Shown piece by piece: positions 36,097-45,754 of a stretch of 64,000 bases of DNA. The first letter of the stretch is position 1. Each line of letters begins with the position of its first letter. The notes beneath the pieces are model-generated. The model ran no database searches. It was not told the DNA's origin and worked only from the letters and a program-made list of their open reading frames with translations. This stretch comes from JAWKSY01 sp041402125 (GTDB lineage Bacteria; Planctomycetota; GCA-002687715; DRQF01): the NCBI GenBank assembly GCA_041402125.1, contig JAWKSY010000004.1, positions 310,001-374,000 of the forward strand, in the 5' to 3' direction. The translations under genes and the position numbers were made by a program.

Positions 36097-37356
36097 ATGA
36101 AGACGATGCGCATGCCCCTCCTTGCCCTCCTCCTCCTCGCGCTCGGCGCGACGGCCCTCTCCGCGCAGGACGAGGCGCCGCCGGTTGGCGAGGACGCCGA
36201 GGTCTCCCTCGTTCCCGGGCCCGAGAACCTGCGGGACTGGCTGGACTTCATCCGCCCCTCGGAGGCCGAGCTGGCCTGGGAGCGGATCGGCTGGCGGAAC
36301 GAGTTCTGGCCCGCCGTCGAGGAGGCGAGGAAGCTCGGCCGTCCCATCCTCCTCTGGACGATGAACGGGCACCCGCTCGGCTGCACGTGAAACAACGGCG
36401 TCCGCGGACGCCAGCTGGTCTGGTCAGACCCGAAGATCCTCGAGCTGTCCCGCGAGTTCGTCACCGTCGCGGAGGAGGTCCACTTCCTCTACCCGGAGGG
36501 CGAGTGGTCCCTCCAGCGCGCGAAGGACGACCCGCGCCACCTCTTCTTCAAGCGCTTCGGCGCGTCTGTCCCGAAGGAGGACTGGAACGATCCCGGCACG
36601 AAGCAGGGCGTCTATATGATCGGCCCCGACGCCGAGTACCTGGAGGGCGCCCACGCCATCAGCGGCAACGCCGACGCGGTCCGAGAGCGGCTCGCGCGGG
36701 CGCTCGAGCGCTGGGAGAAGCTCCGCGAGGAGAAGAAGTACCGGAACCTCCCCGTGCCCTCGGTCCGCACCGCGATGCCGCCCGAGTACGCCGACAAGAA
36801 GCTGGTGTTGCGCGTGTTCCTGCGCGACCTCCCGCGGGGCGAGGGCGACGAGAGCGGTCGGCGCTTCACGAAGGCCGACCTCCGCGGCATGTGGCTCGAC
36901 TTCACGAAGTGGGCCTGGAACCAGAACTGGATCGCCTTCGACGACCCGCGCGCCTTCCTGCCGAAGGGCAAGAAGGAACAGGAGGTCGACCCCGAGGTCT
37001 TCGGTCGGATCTGCCGCGAGGTCCTCGTCGACAACGTCCGCGGCCAGGCGCCGCGCTGGAAGCGCCCGCAGGTGAAGGAGGCGCGCCTCACCATGAAGCG
37101 GCTCCCCGACGTCGACGGCAACCACGAGGTGGAATACCACGGGGTGGCGCGCATGGAGGGCGAGGACAACTCCTACCGCCCGATCGTCCACGGGCGCGCG
37201 ACCTGGGATCCGCGGAAGAAGCGCTTCCTCCGCTTCGAGCTCCTCGCGATCGGCGAGCGCGCGGGCAAGTGGCAGTTCAACCAGCGGGCGCGGGATCTCG
37301 GCCCCGCCCCGATGGGGATCGCCCTCGTCTTCGAGGCGCCGAAGGAGCGGGACTGA
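36097..37356 (+). CDS. Secreted thioredoxin-like protein, probable selenoprotein (in-frame TGA)
   Basis: From MKTMRMP the frame gives 419 residues if the TGA at 36388-36390 is read as selenocysteine (residue 98). A signal peptide (LLALLLLALGATALSAQ) precedes a thioredoxin-like unit. Residues 80-98 read LGRPILLWTMNGHPLGCT before the TGA, then NNGVRGRQLVW, so the site would be Cys-Thr-Sec. The downstream frame is open for 321 codons with coherent protein (LFFKRFGASVPKEDWN, GTKQGVYMIGPD). No start codon with a ribosome site restarts translation at the TGA. Hairpins immediately downstream suit a bacterial SECIS. A nonsense mutation or sequence error is the alternative. Confidence 0.75.
36397..36430 (+). 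promoter_or_regulatory. Candidate SECIS hairpins downstream of the in-frame TGA
   Basis: Six bases after the TGA lies a perfect 16 nt palindrome (GGCGTCCGCGGACGCC, 36397-36412). Then come two overlapping hairpins: CCAG-CTGGT-CTGG at 36411-36423, whose loop contains GGT, and GGTCTG-GT-CAGACC at 36417-36430. Bacterial SECIS elements have an apical loop with G and U about 16-37 nt after the UGA, and both apical positions fit that range. The structure is read by eye and not folded computationally. Confidence 0.5.
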
Positions 37357-37416
37357 CCTCGAGGGCGCCCCGCGCGCCCTTTCCCGTCGGTCGCCCCACC
37401 GGGTAATCTCGGCGCC

Positions 37417-40400
37417 ATGAGCGACTCCGAATCCCTCGAATCGATCCGCGGCCGGCTGCGGGATGACCTCGCGTCCGGCCACCCCAGGTCGCTCGCCGAG
37501 TACGCCGCGATGTTCGGCGGCCACGATGCCGAGGTGGCCCGCGCCTTCGCCGAGGTGACCCAGGCCGTCGGCGGCGCGCGTACGGGCGGCGGCTCGCCGC
37601 CCGCGATCGGCGCGACCTTCGGCCCCTTCCGGATCGTGAAGGAGCTCGGACGCGGCGGCCAGGGAGTCGTCTACCTCGCCGAGGACACGCGGCTCCGCCG
37701 CCGCGTCGCCCTGAAGGCGCTGCTCGGCGCGGGACCGGACTCCGCCCGCCATCTCGAGCGCTTCCGCCGCGAGGCCGAGATGGCCTCGAAGCTCGAGCAC
37801 CCCGGCATCTGCGGCGTCATCGAGGCCGGCATCGAGGGCGGCACGCCCTACATCGCGATGCGTTACGTCGAGGGCGAGAGCCTCGCGACGCGGATCGCCC
37901 GGGCCCGCGACCGGACGGAGGGGATCGACACCCAGGGCGCCTCGATCGACTTCGACTTCAGCGAGTCCGACCGGACGGAGCCGTCCCCCGGCGCGACTCC
38001 CGGAGCACCGAGCGCCACCGCCACCGCGACCGCCTCGGGCAGCGCCGCCCGCCGCCACGAACTCGCGAGCCTGCTCGACGTCATCGAGCGCAGCGCCCGG
38101 GCCCTGCACGCGGCGCACGAGGCCGGCGTCATCCACCGCGACGTGAAGCCCGCGAACATCATGGTCACGCGGGACGGCCAGCCGGTCATCCTCGACTTCG
38201 GCCTCGCCCGCGACGACAGCGAGGACGCGGGACCGACGCTCACCGAGACCGGCGACCTCTTCGGCACGCCGGCCTACATGTCGCCCGAGCAGCTCACGGG
38301 ACAGCGCGTGCGGCTGGACGGGCGCACCGACGTCTACTCGCTCGGCGTGACGCTCTTCGAGTGCCTGGCGCTCCAGCGGCCCTTCGAGGCGCCGACGCGG
38401 GAGGGTCTGTTCCAGGCGGTCCTCACCAAGGAGGCGCCCGACATCCGCAAGCTCTGCCGCTGGGTCCCCGCCGACCTCGCGGTCGTGGTCGCGACCGCGC
38501 TCGAGAAGGACCGCGAGCGCCGCTACGCCTCGGCGCTGGCCCTCGCCGAGGACCTCGCCGCGGTCCGCGAGAGCCGCCCCATCCAGGCGAAGCCGGTCGG
38601 ACCCGTCGGACGCGCACTCCGGTTCGCGAAGCGGCGTCCCATGGCGGCGGGTCTGCTCCTCACCCTCATCATCGGCCTGCCGCTGGTGACGGCGCTCGCG
38701 GGCTACATCTACGCGCACCGCGACGACATCGCGGCGCAGGAGCGCGCCGAGCTTGAGCGCGAGGTCGAGTCGCTCGTGGCCGACGGCTTCTACGAGATGC
38801 ACCACGAGAGCCTCGAGAAGGCGCTCGCCACCTTCGAACGCGCGGCCGAGCTCATCCCCGACTCCCCGGAGGTCGCGGGCGGTCGGGCGATGGTCTTCCT
38901 CGGGCTGAGGCGCCCCGAGTCCGCGCAGCGCGCGCTCGCCGCCGTATCTCCGCTTCCGCCCGCCCTGCGGCGCATCGAGGCGCGTGCCTTCCGCGCCCTC
39001 GGCGACGAGGCGCGCGCGAAGGCCATCGAGTCGGAGCCGCCGCCGGCGCTTCGCCACCACTTCGACCACTTCATCGAGGCGCAGGAACTGATGGACCGCG
39101 CCCACGAGGAGAAGGTCGACGGCGCGGAGCGAGGGCGCCTCTTCACCCGCGCCCGGGACGCCTTCGAGCGCGCGATCTCGAGCTCGGAGCGCCCGCGCCT
39201 CGCCTACTTCCTCGGCTACGCGCACGCCGTCTTCCACGTGCCCGAGACGATCGAATCGCCGCCCCTCATCGAGGCCCTGCTCACGCTCTGGCCCGACAAC
39301 GCCTGGAGCTGGAGCTGGGCCAGCTTCGCCAGCGGCAAGGACACGGCGCTCGCCCTCGAGCGTCTCGACCGCGCCGCCGAGCTGAACCCCGACCTGCCGG
39401 TGAAGGTCCGACGTTCGCACCTCGTCGGCGAGCTCGGACGGAACGAGGAGGCCCTGGCTCTCGCCGAGTCCGCGGTCGCGGACCGCCCCGAGGATCCGCA
39501 GGCGCTCGTCGCGCTCGCCCGGGCGCAGGTCCGGCTCGAGCGGTGGGGGGACGCCGAGGCCACGGCGCGCCGGATCCTCGAGGTCGATCCCGGAGACCTC
39601 TGGGCCTACTCCTTCCTGTCCCAGTCCCTCGGCGCCCAGGGTCGCCGGCCGGAAGCGGTGTCGGCCTACGACGAGGCGCGTCGGCGCCGCCCCAAGGACT
39701 GGACGCTCCTCGCCGGCGGCTCCCTGATCCTCGCCGAGGCGGGGCGAGCCGAGGAGGCGATCGCCGCCGCGCGGGAGTATCTCTCCCATCTCCCCGACGA
39801 CCCCGGCGCCCTCTTCAATCTCGGGACCGTCTACGCCAAGACCTCCCGATGGAAGGAAGCGCGCGAGGCGCTCGAGACCGTGGCGAAGAAACGCCCGGAC
39901 GACTTCCTCGTGTGGACGAATCTCGCCGGAGCGCGTGAACGCACGGGCGACACCGACGGCGCCATCGAGGCGGCACGCCGGGCCGTCTCGATCTCGACCA
40001 CGCGCTTCGAGCCGGTCGTCAACCTCGCCGTGTCCCTGCTCATGCGGGGAAACAAGGACGAGGCCGAAAGCCTCGTCGCGCTCGCCGTCGAGCGCGCCCC
40101 CGAGGAACCGCGCGTGCTGTCTCTTCAGGGCGATCTCGCCCTGGCGCGCCGCGACCTCGCGACGGCGGAGAGCTTCTACCGCAAGGCGGTCGAGGCGCGC
40201 ACGCCGCCCGACCACATCACCGCGGGCAAGCTGGGCAACGCGCTCATGGCCGCCGGGAAGCGGAAGGAAGGCCTTCAGTGGCTGCGCGAGTCCGCGAAGT
40301 CCGACGATCCGCTCGCGGTCTACTCGCTGGCCGTGGCGCTCTTTCAGAACCGGCTCGCGGACGAGGCCGTCGCGACCTACGAACGACTCGTCGAGCTCGA

Positions 40401-40947
40401 TCCCGACCACGCCGAGGGGCACTGCAACCTCGGCCTCCTCTACGCCGGACGCGGCGACCTCGTCCGCGCGATCGAGATGCTGCGCCGCGGTCACGCGCTC
40501 GGCACGAAGCGCCCGAACTGGCCCAATCCCTCGGGCATCTGGCTCGCGGAAGCCCTGGCACGGCGCGCGCTCGCGCTGCAGGGAGAGGACGTCGCGCAGG
40601 CGATCGCGCTCTGGCGCGAGGCACTCCTCCATGGCGACCACCCCGTCGCCCTCCTCGGCCTGGGCAGTGCCCTCACCGACGAAGAAACTCCCGAGGAGCT
40701 CCGCAATCCGGCCGAGGGCCTCTACTTCGCCCAGCGCGCGGCCGAGATGACGAAGCGGGCCTCCTTCCCGCTCTGGGTCCTCGCCGGCGCTCTCGGCGCC
40801 AACGGCTTCTACGGCCCCGCCATCGAGCTCGCGCAGAAGGTCCTGAACGACCTCGGCGGCCGGAACGACGGCCCCTTCACGGTGGAGATGGCCACCGAGC
40901 GCCTCGAGAAGCTGCGCGCGAAGGCCGCCGCCGCGACCACGAACTGA
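37417..40947 (+). CDS. Membrane Ser/Thr kinase with large TPR domain (1)
   Basis: Encodes 1176 aa. The cytoplasmic kinase spans about 65-400: GRGGQGVVYLAED, VALKAL, HRDVKPANIM (about 243), DFGLARDD and YMSPEQLTG. A Thr/Ser/Ala-rich insert of about 50 residues (TEGIDTQGASIDFDF onward) interrupts the lobe before the catalytic loop. A transmembrane helix lies near 410-432 (LLLTLIIGLPLVTALAGYIY). The remaining 740 residues are TPR repeats, for example YEMHHESLEKALATFERAAE and DPDHAEGHCNLGLLYAGRGD. The TPR part is probably outside the membrane and senses a protein partner. It is closely paralogous to the next gene. Confidence 0.93.
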   Translation: MSDSESLESIRGRLRDDLASGHPRSLAEYAAMFGGHDAEVARAFAEVTQAVGGARTGGGSPPAIGATFGPFRIVKELGRGGQGVVYLAEDTRLRRRVALKALLGAGPDSARHLERFRREAEMASKLEHPGICGVIEAGIEGGTPYIAMRYVEGESLATRIARARDRTEGIDTQGASIDFDFSESDRTEPSPGATPGAPSATATATASGSAARRHELASLLDVIERSARALHAAHEAGVIHRDVKPANIMVTRDGQPVILDFGLARDDSEDAGPTLTETGDLFGTPAYMSPEQLTGQRVRLDGRTDVYSLGVTLFECLALQRPFEAPTREGLFQAVLTKEAPDIRKLCRWVPADLAVVVATALEKDRERRYASALALAEDLAAVRESRPIQAKPVGPVGRALRFAKRRPMAAGLLLTLIIGLPLVTALAGYIYAHRDDIAAQERAELEREVESLVADGFYEMHHESLEKALATFERAAELIPDSPEVAGGRAMVFLGLRRPESAQRALAAVSPLPPALRRIEARAFRALGDEARAKAIESEPPPALRHHFDHFIEAQELMDRAHEEKVDGAERGRLFTRARDAFERAISSSERPRLAYFLGYAHAVFHVPETIESPPLIEALLTLWPDNAWSWSWASFASGKDTALALERLDRAAELNPDLPVKVRRSHLVGELGRNEEALALAESAVADRPEDPQALVALARAQVRLERWGDAEATARRILEVDPGDLWAYSFLSQSLGAQGRRPEAVSAYDEARRRRPKDWTLLAGGSLILAEAGRAEEAIAAAREYLSHLPDDPGALFNLGTVYAKTSRWKEAREALETVAKKRPDDFLVWTNLAGARERTGDTDGAIEAARRAVSISTTRFEPVVNLAVSLLMRGNKDEAESLVALAVERAPEEPRVLSLQGDLALARRDLATAESFYRKAVEARTPPDHITAGKLGNALMAAGKRKEGLQWLRESAKSDDPLAVYSLAVALFQNRLADEAVATYERLVELDPDHAEGHCNLGLLYAGRGDLVRAIEMLRRGHALGTKRPNWPNPSGIWLAEALARRALALQGEDVAQAIALWREALLHGDHPVALLGLGSALTDEETPEELRNPAEGLYFAQRAAEMTKRASFPLWVLAGALGANGFYGPAIELAQKVLNDLGGRNDGPFTVEMATERLEKLRAKAAAATTN

Positions 40948-41031
40948 GGCCGCCCCGAGCCGGGTCGCCCACGCCCGAGATTCCGACCGGATTCCGTTCC
41001 GCGGAACCTCGAGGGCGGCCATAATCCCGCG

Positions 41032-44000
41032 ATGAACCCCGCCGACGACTCCGAGGATCTCTCGCGCGACGACTTCACCTCCGCCGGACGGACGGATCGC
41101 GCCCGCGGCGACTCCTCCGTCACCGGCGGCTCGCGCGCGAAGGGGCAACGCCTCGGGCCCTACGTTGTCGTGCGCGAGCTCGGCCGCGGAGGCCAGGGCG
41201 TCGTCTACCTCGCCGAGGACACCCGCCTCCGGCGCGAGGTCGCGCTGAAGGCCCTGAGCGGCCTCGGCACCGACCCCGAGCGCGTGCTGCAGCGCTTCTG
41301 GCGCGAGGCCGAGGTCGCCTCGAAGCTCGATCACCCCGGCATCTGTGGCGTCATCGACACCGGCGTCGACGACGGCATCCCCTACATCGCGATGCGCTAC
41401 GTGCGCGGCGAGAGTCTCGCCCGCCGCATCGCGCGGGCCCGGGACGCGGCCGACGACGACGCCACGGACCTCGCCGGGGGCGCCTCTCTGCTCTTCGACT
41501 TCGACGCCTCCGAGGTCGGCGACCTCGAGACGGAGGTCGCCGGCCCCGGAAGCGCGACCGGGACGACCGGCCGCGGCGCGGGCGAATCGGGCGCCGGCAA
41601 GCAGGACCTCGACGCGATCCTCGTCCTCGTCGAGGAGGCGGCCCGGGCCCTGCACGCGGCCCACGAGCGCGGCGTGATCCACCGCGACGTGAAGCCCGCG
41701 AACATCATGATCGACCCCGAGAATCGCCCGGTGATCCTCGACTTCGGTCTCGCGCGCGACGACAGCGACGAGGCCGCGCCGACGATCACGCAGACCGGCG
41801 ACATCTTCGGCACGCCCGCCTACATGTCACCGGAGCAGCTCACCGGACAGCGCGTCCGGCTCGACGGCCGGACCGACGTCTACTCGCTCGGCGCCACGCT
41901 CTTCGAGTGCCTCGCCCTGCAGCGCCCCTTCGAGGCGCCGACGCGGGAGGCGCTCTTCCAGGCCGTCCTCACGAAGGACGTGCCGGACATCCGCAAGATC
42001 TGTCGCTGGGTGCCGCCGGATCTGAAGGTCGTCATCGAGACCGCGCTCGAGAAGGACCGCGACCGCCGCTACGCGAGCGCGAAGGCCTTCGCCGACGATC
42101 TCGCCGCCGTGCGCGAGAACCGACCGATCTCGGCCCGGCCCATCGGCCGCATCGGCCGGGCGCTGCGCTTCGCTCGCCGACGTCCGGTGACGGCGGGGCT
42201 CATCCTCACGCTCGCGATCGGTCTGCCGCTCGTCGCCGCGCTCGCCGGCTACATCTACGCCCACCGCGACGACATCGAGGCCCAGGCCCGGCAGGAGCGC
42301 GCGGCGCGCGCGGAGAGTCACCTCGCGGACGGGTACTACGCGATCTTCCACCGCAGCCCCGAGGACGCCCTGGCGGAGTTCGACGCGGCCGCGGAACTCG
42401 TGCCGGGGTTGCCCGAGGCGGCCGGCGGCCGCGCGCTGGTCCATCTGAGTCAGAACCGACCGGAGTCGGCCCTTCAGGCCCTCGACGCCGCCGATCCGAA
42501 GGAGCGCGGACTGCGCCGGGTGCGCGCCGACGTCTACCGTCGCCTGAACCGCGACGCCGAGGCCTCCGCCATCGACCTCGAGCTCGGCCCGCGCGGCCAG
42601 GACGCCTTCGAGTGGTTTGCGATCGGCCAGCAGCACATGGCCCGCGGTCACGAGGAAGGGACCGACGACTCGGCCCACGCCACGGCCTTCGAGGCGGCGG
42701 CCGAGGCCTTCGAGCGCGGCATCGCGCTGTCGGAACGCCCGCGGCTGAGCTTCCACGTCTCCTACGCGCACGCCATCGGTCACGTCCCCGGCCACGAGTC
42801 GGATCTCCCCCTCCTCGACGCGATGGTGCGACGCTGGCCCGAGAACGCCTGGGTCTGGTACTGGTCCGGGCGCGCCGAGGAGGACATCGACGAGGCCCTC
42901 CGTCAGCTCGATCACGCGGCCTCCCTCGACCCCCGCATCCCGGCGGAGGCGCAGAAGATCGTGAGCCTCTGGACCGCGGGCCGCGAAGAGGAGGCGTTCT
43001 CGCGGGCGGAGGAGTTCGAGAAGACGCACCCGATGCACTCGCAGGTCGGGATCGTGATCGCCGAGGCGATGGTCCGGCGCGGCGAGCCCGAGAAGGCCGT
43101 CGCCTACTGCGAGGAGTTCCTCCGGCGGGACCCGGCGCACGATCGCATCCATCTCACGCTCTCGCTCGCACTGTCCGTCCTCGGCCGGCACGAGGAGGCG
43201 ATCGCGGCGGTGCGCACCGGCGTCGCCCGACGCCCGAGGGACGCCCGCGCGGTGCGCGCGCTGGGCGAGATCCTGCGCAAGGCCGGACGCCTCGACGAGG
43301 CGATCGCCGCCCAGCAACGCGTGCTCGAGCGGCGGCCCGACGACATGGTCGCGCGCTCGTCGCTGGCCCTCTCCCTGATGTCGAGCAACCGGTCCCGCGA
43401 GGCGGTGACGATCCTCGAGAAGCTCGGCGAGGACGATCCCGCCGACGCCCAGAACTTCTCGAACCTCGCCTCCGCCCGCGCGATGACCGGTGATCACGAG
43501 GGCTCCATCGCGGCGGCGCGACACGCCGTCGAGCTCGCGCCCGACGAGGCCGAGCACCGCGTCAATCTCGCGCTCGCCCTGATGAGAGCGACGCGATACG
43601 AGGAGGCGCGGCGCGCCGCCGACGAGGCCATCGCCCTCGCGCCGGAGCTGCCGCAGGCGATCGCCGTGCTCGGGAGCCTCGCCCAGATCGAGGGGCGGAC
43701 GGACGAGGGAATCGAACTCCTCCGCCGGGCGAACGAGCTCCACCCGACGGGCCAGACGCTCGCCAACCTCGGCACGGCGCTCGCCGCGTCCGGAAAGATC
43801 GAGGAGGGAATGGCGTACCTGGAGCGCGCCATCGCCATGGGCGAGACGCGCGCCCTCCACCCCTACGCGCTCCAGCTCATCGGCGCCGGACGGTTCGACG
43901 AAGCGGAGGAGGCCTACCGGGGTCTCCTCGACTTCGATCCCGATCACGCCGAGGCGCACTGCAATCTCGGGAACCTCCTGTGGCGCCGGGGCGATCTCGA

Positions 44001-44490
44001 ATCGGCCGTGACGCACCTTCGCCAGGGTCACACGCTCGGATCGAAGCTCCCGAACTGGCCCTACAACACCGCGAGGTCGCTGGTCTCCCTCCTCGGGCAG
44101 AGCGGGGCCGACATCATGGACCGGGACCTCCCGAGGGCGATCGCCCTCTGGCGGGAGGCGCTCACGATCCTTCCCGACGATCCGACGCCGCACATCCTCC
44201 TCGCCACCGCGCTGGTCGCCGACTCGACCCCCGAGGACATGCGCGATCCCGTCGAGTCTCTCTTTCACGCCCAGCGCGCCAACGCCCTCACCCAGCGTCG
44301 ACACGGCCACTTCCTGAAGGCCCTCGTCGACTCCCTCGAGAAGAACGGCTTCGACGAGTCGGCGCTCCGCTGCGCCGAGGAGGCGCTCGAGAAGATGGGC
44401 GGCCGCGACGTGGGTCCCGTCAGCTACGAGTCGGTGGTGAAGCAGCGCGACGCGCTGAAGGCCCGGGTCGAGGCGGCGAGGGAGCGCTGA
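41032..44490 (+). CDS. Membrane Ser/Thr kinase with large TPR domain (2)
   Basis: Encodes 1152 aa and is the tandem paralogue of the previous kinase, with the same order: glycine loop GRGGQGVVYLAED, lysine VALKAL, insert rich in acidic and Gly residues, HRDVKPANIM, DFGLARDDSD and YMSPEQLTG. The transmembrane segment (LILTLAIGLPLVAALAGYIY) lies near 400-422, followed by about 725 residues of TPRs such as DPDHAEAHCNLGNLLWRRGD. Kinase domains and membrane helices are far more similar than the TPR parts, which suggests that duplication was followed by divergence of the sensing region. The gene starts 84 bp after its partner ends. Confidence 0.93.
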   Translation: MNPADDSEDLSRDDFTSAGRTDRARGDSSVTGGSRAKGQRLGPYVVVRELGRGGQGVVYLAEDTRLRREVALKALSGLGTDPERVLQRFWREAEVASKLDHPGICGVIDTGVDDGIPYIAMRYVRGESLARRIARARDAADDDATDLAGGASLLFDFDASEVGDLETEVAGPGSATGTTGRGAGESGAGKQDLDAILVLVEEAARALHAAHERGVIHRDVKPANIMIDPENRPVILDFGLARDDSDEAAPTITQTGDIFGTPAYMSPEQLTGQRVRLDGRTDVYSLGATLFECLALQRPFEAPTREALFQAVLTKDVPDIRKICRWVPPDLKVVIETALEKDRDRRYASAKAFADDLAAVRENRPISARPIGRIGRALRFARRRPVTAGLILTLAIGLPLVAALAGYIYAHRDDIEAQARQERAARAESHLADGYYAIFHRSPEDALAEFDAAAELVPGLPEAAGGRALVHLSQNRPESALQALDAADPKERGLRRVRADVYRRLNRDAEASAIDLELGPRGQDAFEWFAIGQQHMARGHEEGTDDSAHATAFEAAAEAFERGIALSERPRLSFHVSYAHAIGHVPGHESDLPLLDAMVRRWPENAWVWYWSGRAEEDIDEALRQLDHAASLDPRIPAEAQKIVSLWTAGREEEAFSRAEEFEKTHPMHSQVGIVIAEAMVRRGEPEKAVAYCEEFLRRDPAHDRIHLTLSLALSVLGRHEEAIAAVRTGVARRPRDARAVRALGEILRKAGRLDEAIAAQQRVLERRPDDMVARSSLALSLMSSNRSREAVTILEKLGEDDPADAQNFSNLASARAMTGDHEGSIAAARHAVELAPDEAEHRVNLALALMRATRYEEARRAADEAIALAPELPQAIAVLGSLAQIEGRTDEGIELLRRANELHPTGQTLANLGTALAASGKIEEGMAYLERAIAMGETRALHPYALQLIGAGRFDEAEEAYRGLLDFDPDHAEAHCNLGNLLWRRGDLESAVTHLRQGHTLGSKLPNWPYNTARSLVSLLGQSGADIMDRDLPRAIALWREALTILPDDPTPHILLATALVADSTPEDMRDPVESLFHAQRANALTQRRHGHFLKALVDSLEKNGFDESALRCAEEALEKMGGRDVGPVSYESVVKQRDALKARVEAARER

Positions 44491-44579
44491 CGCGCTCCCG
44501 ACTTCCCCTTGGTGAGGCCGCGGGCCGCGCTATCCTGCCCCACCCCCGCCGTCGACCCTCACCCGCCGGAGCCCGACCG

Positions 44580-44924
44580 ATGAGCGATCTTCCTCCCTGC
44601 CCCGCCTGCGGGAGCGATCTCACCTACGAGGATCGCGATCTCCTCGTCTGCCCCGAGTGCGCCCACGAGTGGTCGCCGGCGGAGGAAGCGGCCGCGGCCG
44701 CGGCGGGCGAGCGCGTCTGGAAGGACGCCAACGGCGCGATCCTCGAGAACGGCGACACCGTCGCGCTGGTGAAGGACCTGAAGATCAAGGGCTCGTCCCA
44801 GGTCATCAAGGTCGGCACGAAGGTCAAGAACATCCGCCTCGTCGACGGCGACCACGACATCGACTGCAAGGTCCCCGGCGTCGGCGCCATGGGCCTCAAG
44901 TCGGAGTTCGTGAAGAAGGTCTGA
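44580..44924 (+). CDS. yjdM: PhnA/YjdM-family zinc-ribbon protein
   Basis: Encodes 114 aa. The N-terminus has two CxxC pairs forming a zinc ribbon (CPACGSDLTYEDRDLLVCPEC near residues 6-26). A C-terminal SH3-like domain follows, with ERVWKDANGAILENGD and the family motif LVKDLKIKGSSQVIKVGTKV. Length and motifs match the alkylphosphonate-uptake-operon protein PhnA/YjdM, whose biochemical role is unsettled. There is no phn gene nearby, and the gene probably stands alone. Confidence 0.93.
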   Translation: MSDLPPCPACGSDLTYEDRDLLVCPECAHEWSPAEEAAAAAAGERVWKDANGAILENGDTVALVKDLKIKGSSQVIKVGTKVKNIRLVDGDHDIDCKVPGVGAMGLKSEFVKKV

Positions 44925-44933
44925 GGCGCCTCG

Positions 44934-45353
44934 TCAGACGCGGGTGACGAGGGCGCGCAGGACGTTGCGCCCGCCCTCGCGGCGGTACTCGAGCTCGCGC
45001 GCCGCGTTGCGGACCATGCCGAGGCCGAGCCCGCCCACGGGCTCGGTCGCGAGATCGGGGCCGGCGAGGCGCGGCGCGGCCGCGGTCGGATCGAAGGGCG
45101 GGCCGGCGTCGGAGATCTCGAGATCGAGCTCCTCGGGCGAGACCGCGAGGCGGACCTCGGTGGGCGGATCCTCCGGAGCGAGGCCGCCGTGCCGGATCGC
45201 GTTGCTCACGATCTCCTCGAGGATCAGATCGACCGCGTAGGCCGCCCGCTCGTCGATCTCCTCGACGGCGAGGAAGCGGCGCATCTCCGCCGCCGCCCGC
45301 GCCAGCTCGGCGAAGTCGTTACCGATCAGCAGGCTGATGCCGGCCGGTCGCAC
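44934..45353 (-). CDS. RsbW-like anti-sigma factor/serine kinase (HATPase)
   Basis: Encodes 139 aa from a GTG start lying 6 bp after the stop of the STAS gene. The GHKL ATP-binding motifs are present: N-box LILEEIVSNAIRHGG near 45-58, DAGPPFDP and GGLGLGMVRNAA near 105-117. RsbW/SpoIIAB-type proteins bind a sigma factor, or phosphorylate a STAS antagonist on a Ser. Together with the next two upstream genes this is a complete partner-switching module (kinase, antagonist, phosphatase). No sigma factor gene is adjacent. Confidence 0.9.
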   Translation of the reverse strand: MRPAGISLLIGNDFAELARAAAEMRRFLAVEEIDERAAYAVDLILEEIVSNAIRHGGLAPEDPPTEVRLAVSPEELDLEISDAGPPFDPTAAAPRLAGPDLATEPVGGLGLGMVRNAARELEYRREGGRNVLRALVTRV

Positions 45354-45359
45354 CGCGAC

Positions 45360-45704
45360 TCAGGATTCGAAGGCGAGGCGGCGCGCCTCGGCCTCGTCGT
45401 CCGCGATCGGGATGGCCTGGTCGATACCCGCCGCCTCCAGCGACTCGCGCACCAGCGCCGGCGGGCCGAAGAGCACGAGACGACCCTTGCGAGCGGCCAG
45501 GGTCTTCGCCGCGGTCACGAGGATGCGGATCCCCATCGAGGCGATGAAGCTCACGCCGCCGAGGTCGATGATCGCGACGTGGCGCTGCGGCCCGAAGAGC
45601 GCGAAGAACTTCACCTCGAGGGCCCCCACCGTCGTGGAGTCCAGCCGGCCCTCGAGGGCGAGATGGGCGAAGTCGCCCGAGTCTTCCACCACCGTCATCT
45701 TCAT
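45360..45704 (-). CDS. STAS-domain anti-sigma factor antagonist
   Basis: Encodes 114 aa. The STAS fold is clear, with HVAIIDLGGVSFIASMGIRIL near residues 45-64. The Ser in FIASMG occupies the position phosphorylated by the partner kinase in RsbV/SpoIIAA. Length is typical. It lies between the RsbW-like kinase and the PP2C phosphatase, the standard arrangement. Start at MKMTVV follows a GGAGG-like stretch; two Met codons are close together, so the exact start is uncertain by two residues. Confidence 0.92.
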   Translation of the reverse strand: MKMTVVEDSGDFAHLALEGRLDSTTVGALEVKFFALFGPQRHVAIIDLGGVSFIASMGIRILVTAAKTLAARKGRLVLFGPPALVRESLEAAGIDQAIPIADDEAEARRLAFES

Positions 45705-45754
45705 GGAGCGTCCTTTCCTCGCGCGCCGGCGCGCGACCGATGACCCGATCGCCG

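Noticed and set aside
36388..36390. The TGA considered as a true stop creating a 97-aa protein
   Set aside because: The following frame is long, coherent and has no ribosome site of its own; a short product would lack most of the fold. Kept only as the alternative.
36424..41682. A 1752-codon open frame on the minus strand opposite the kinase genes
   Set aside because: It runs antisense to clear kinase and TPR sequence; at this GC content long shadow frames are expected, and its translation shows no domain.
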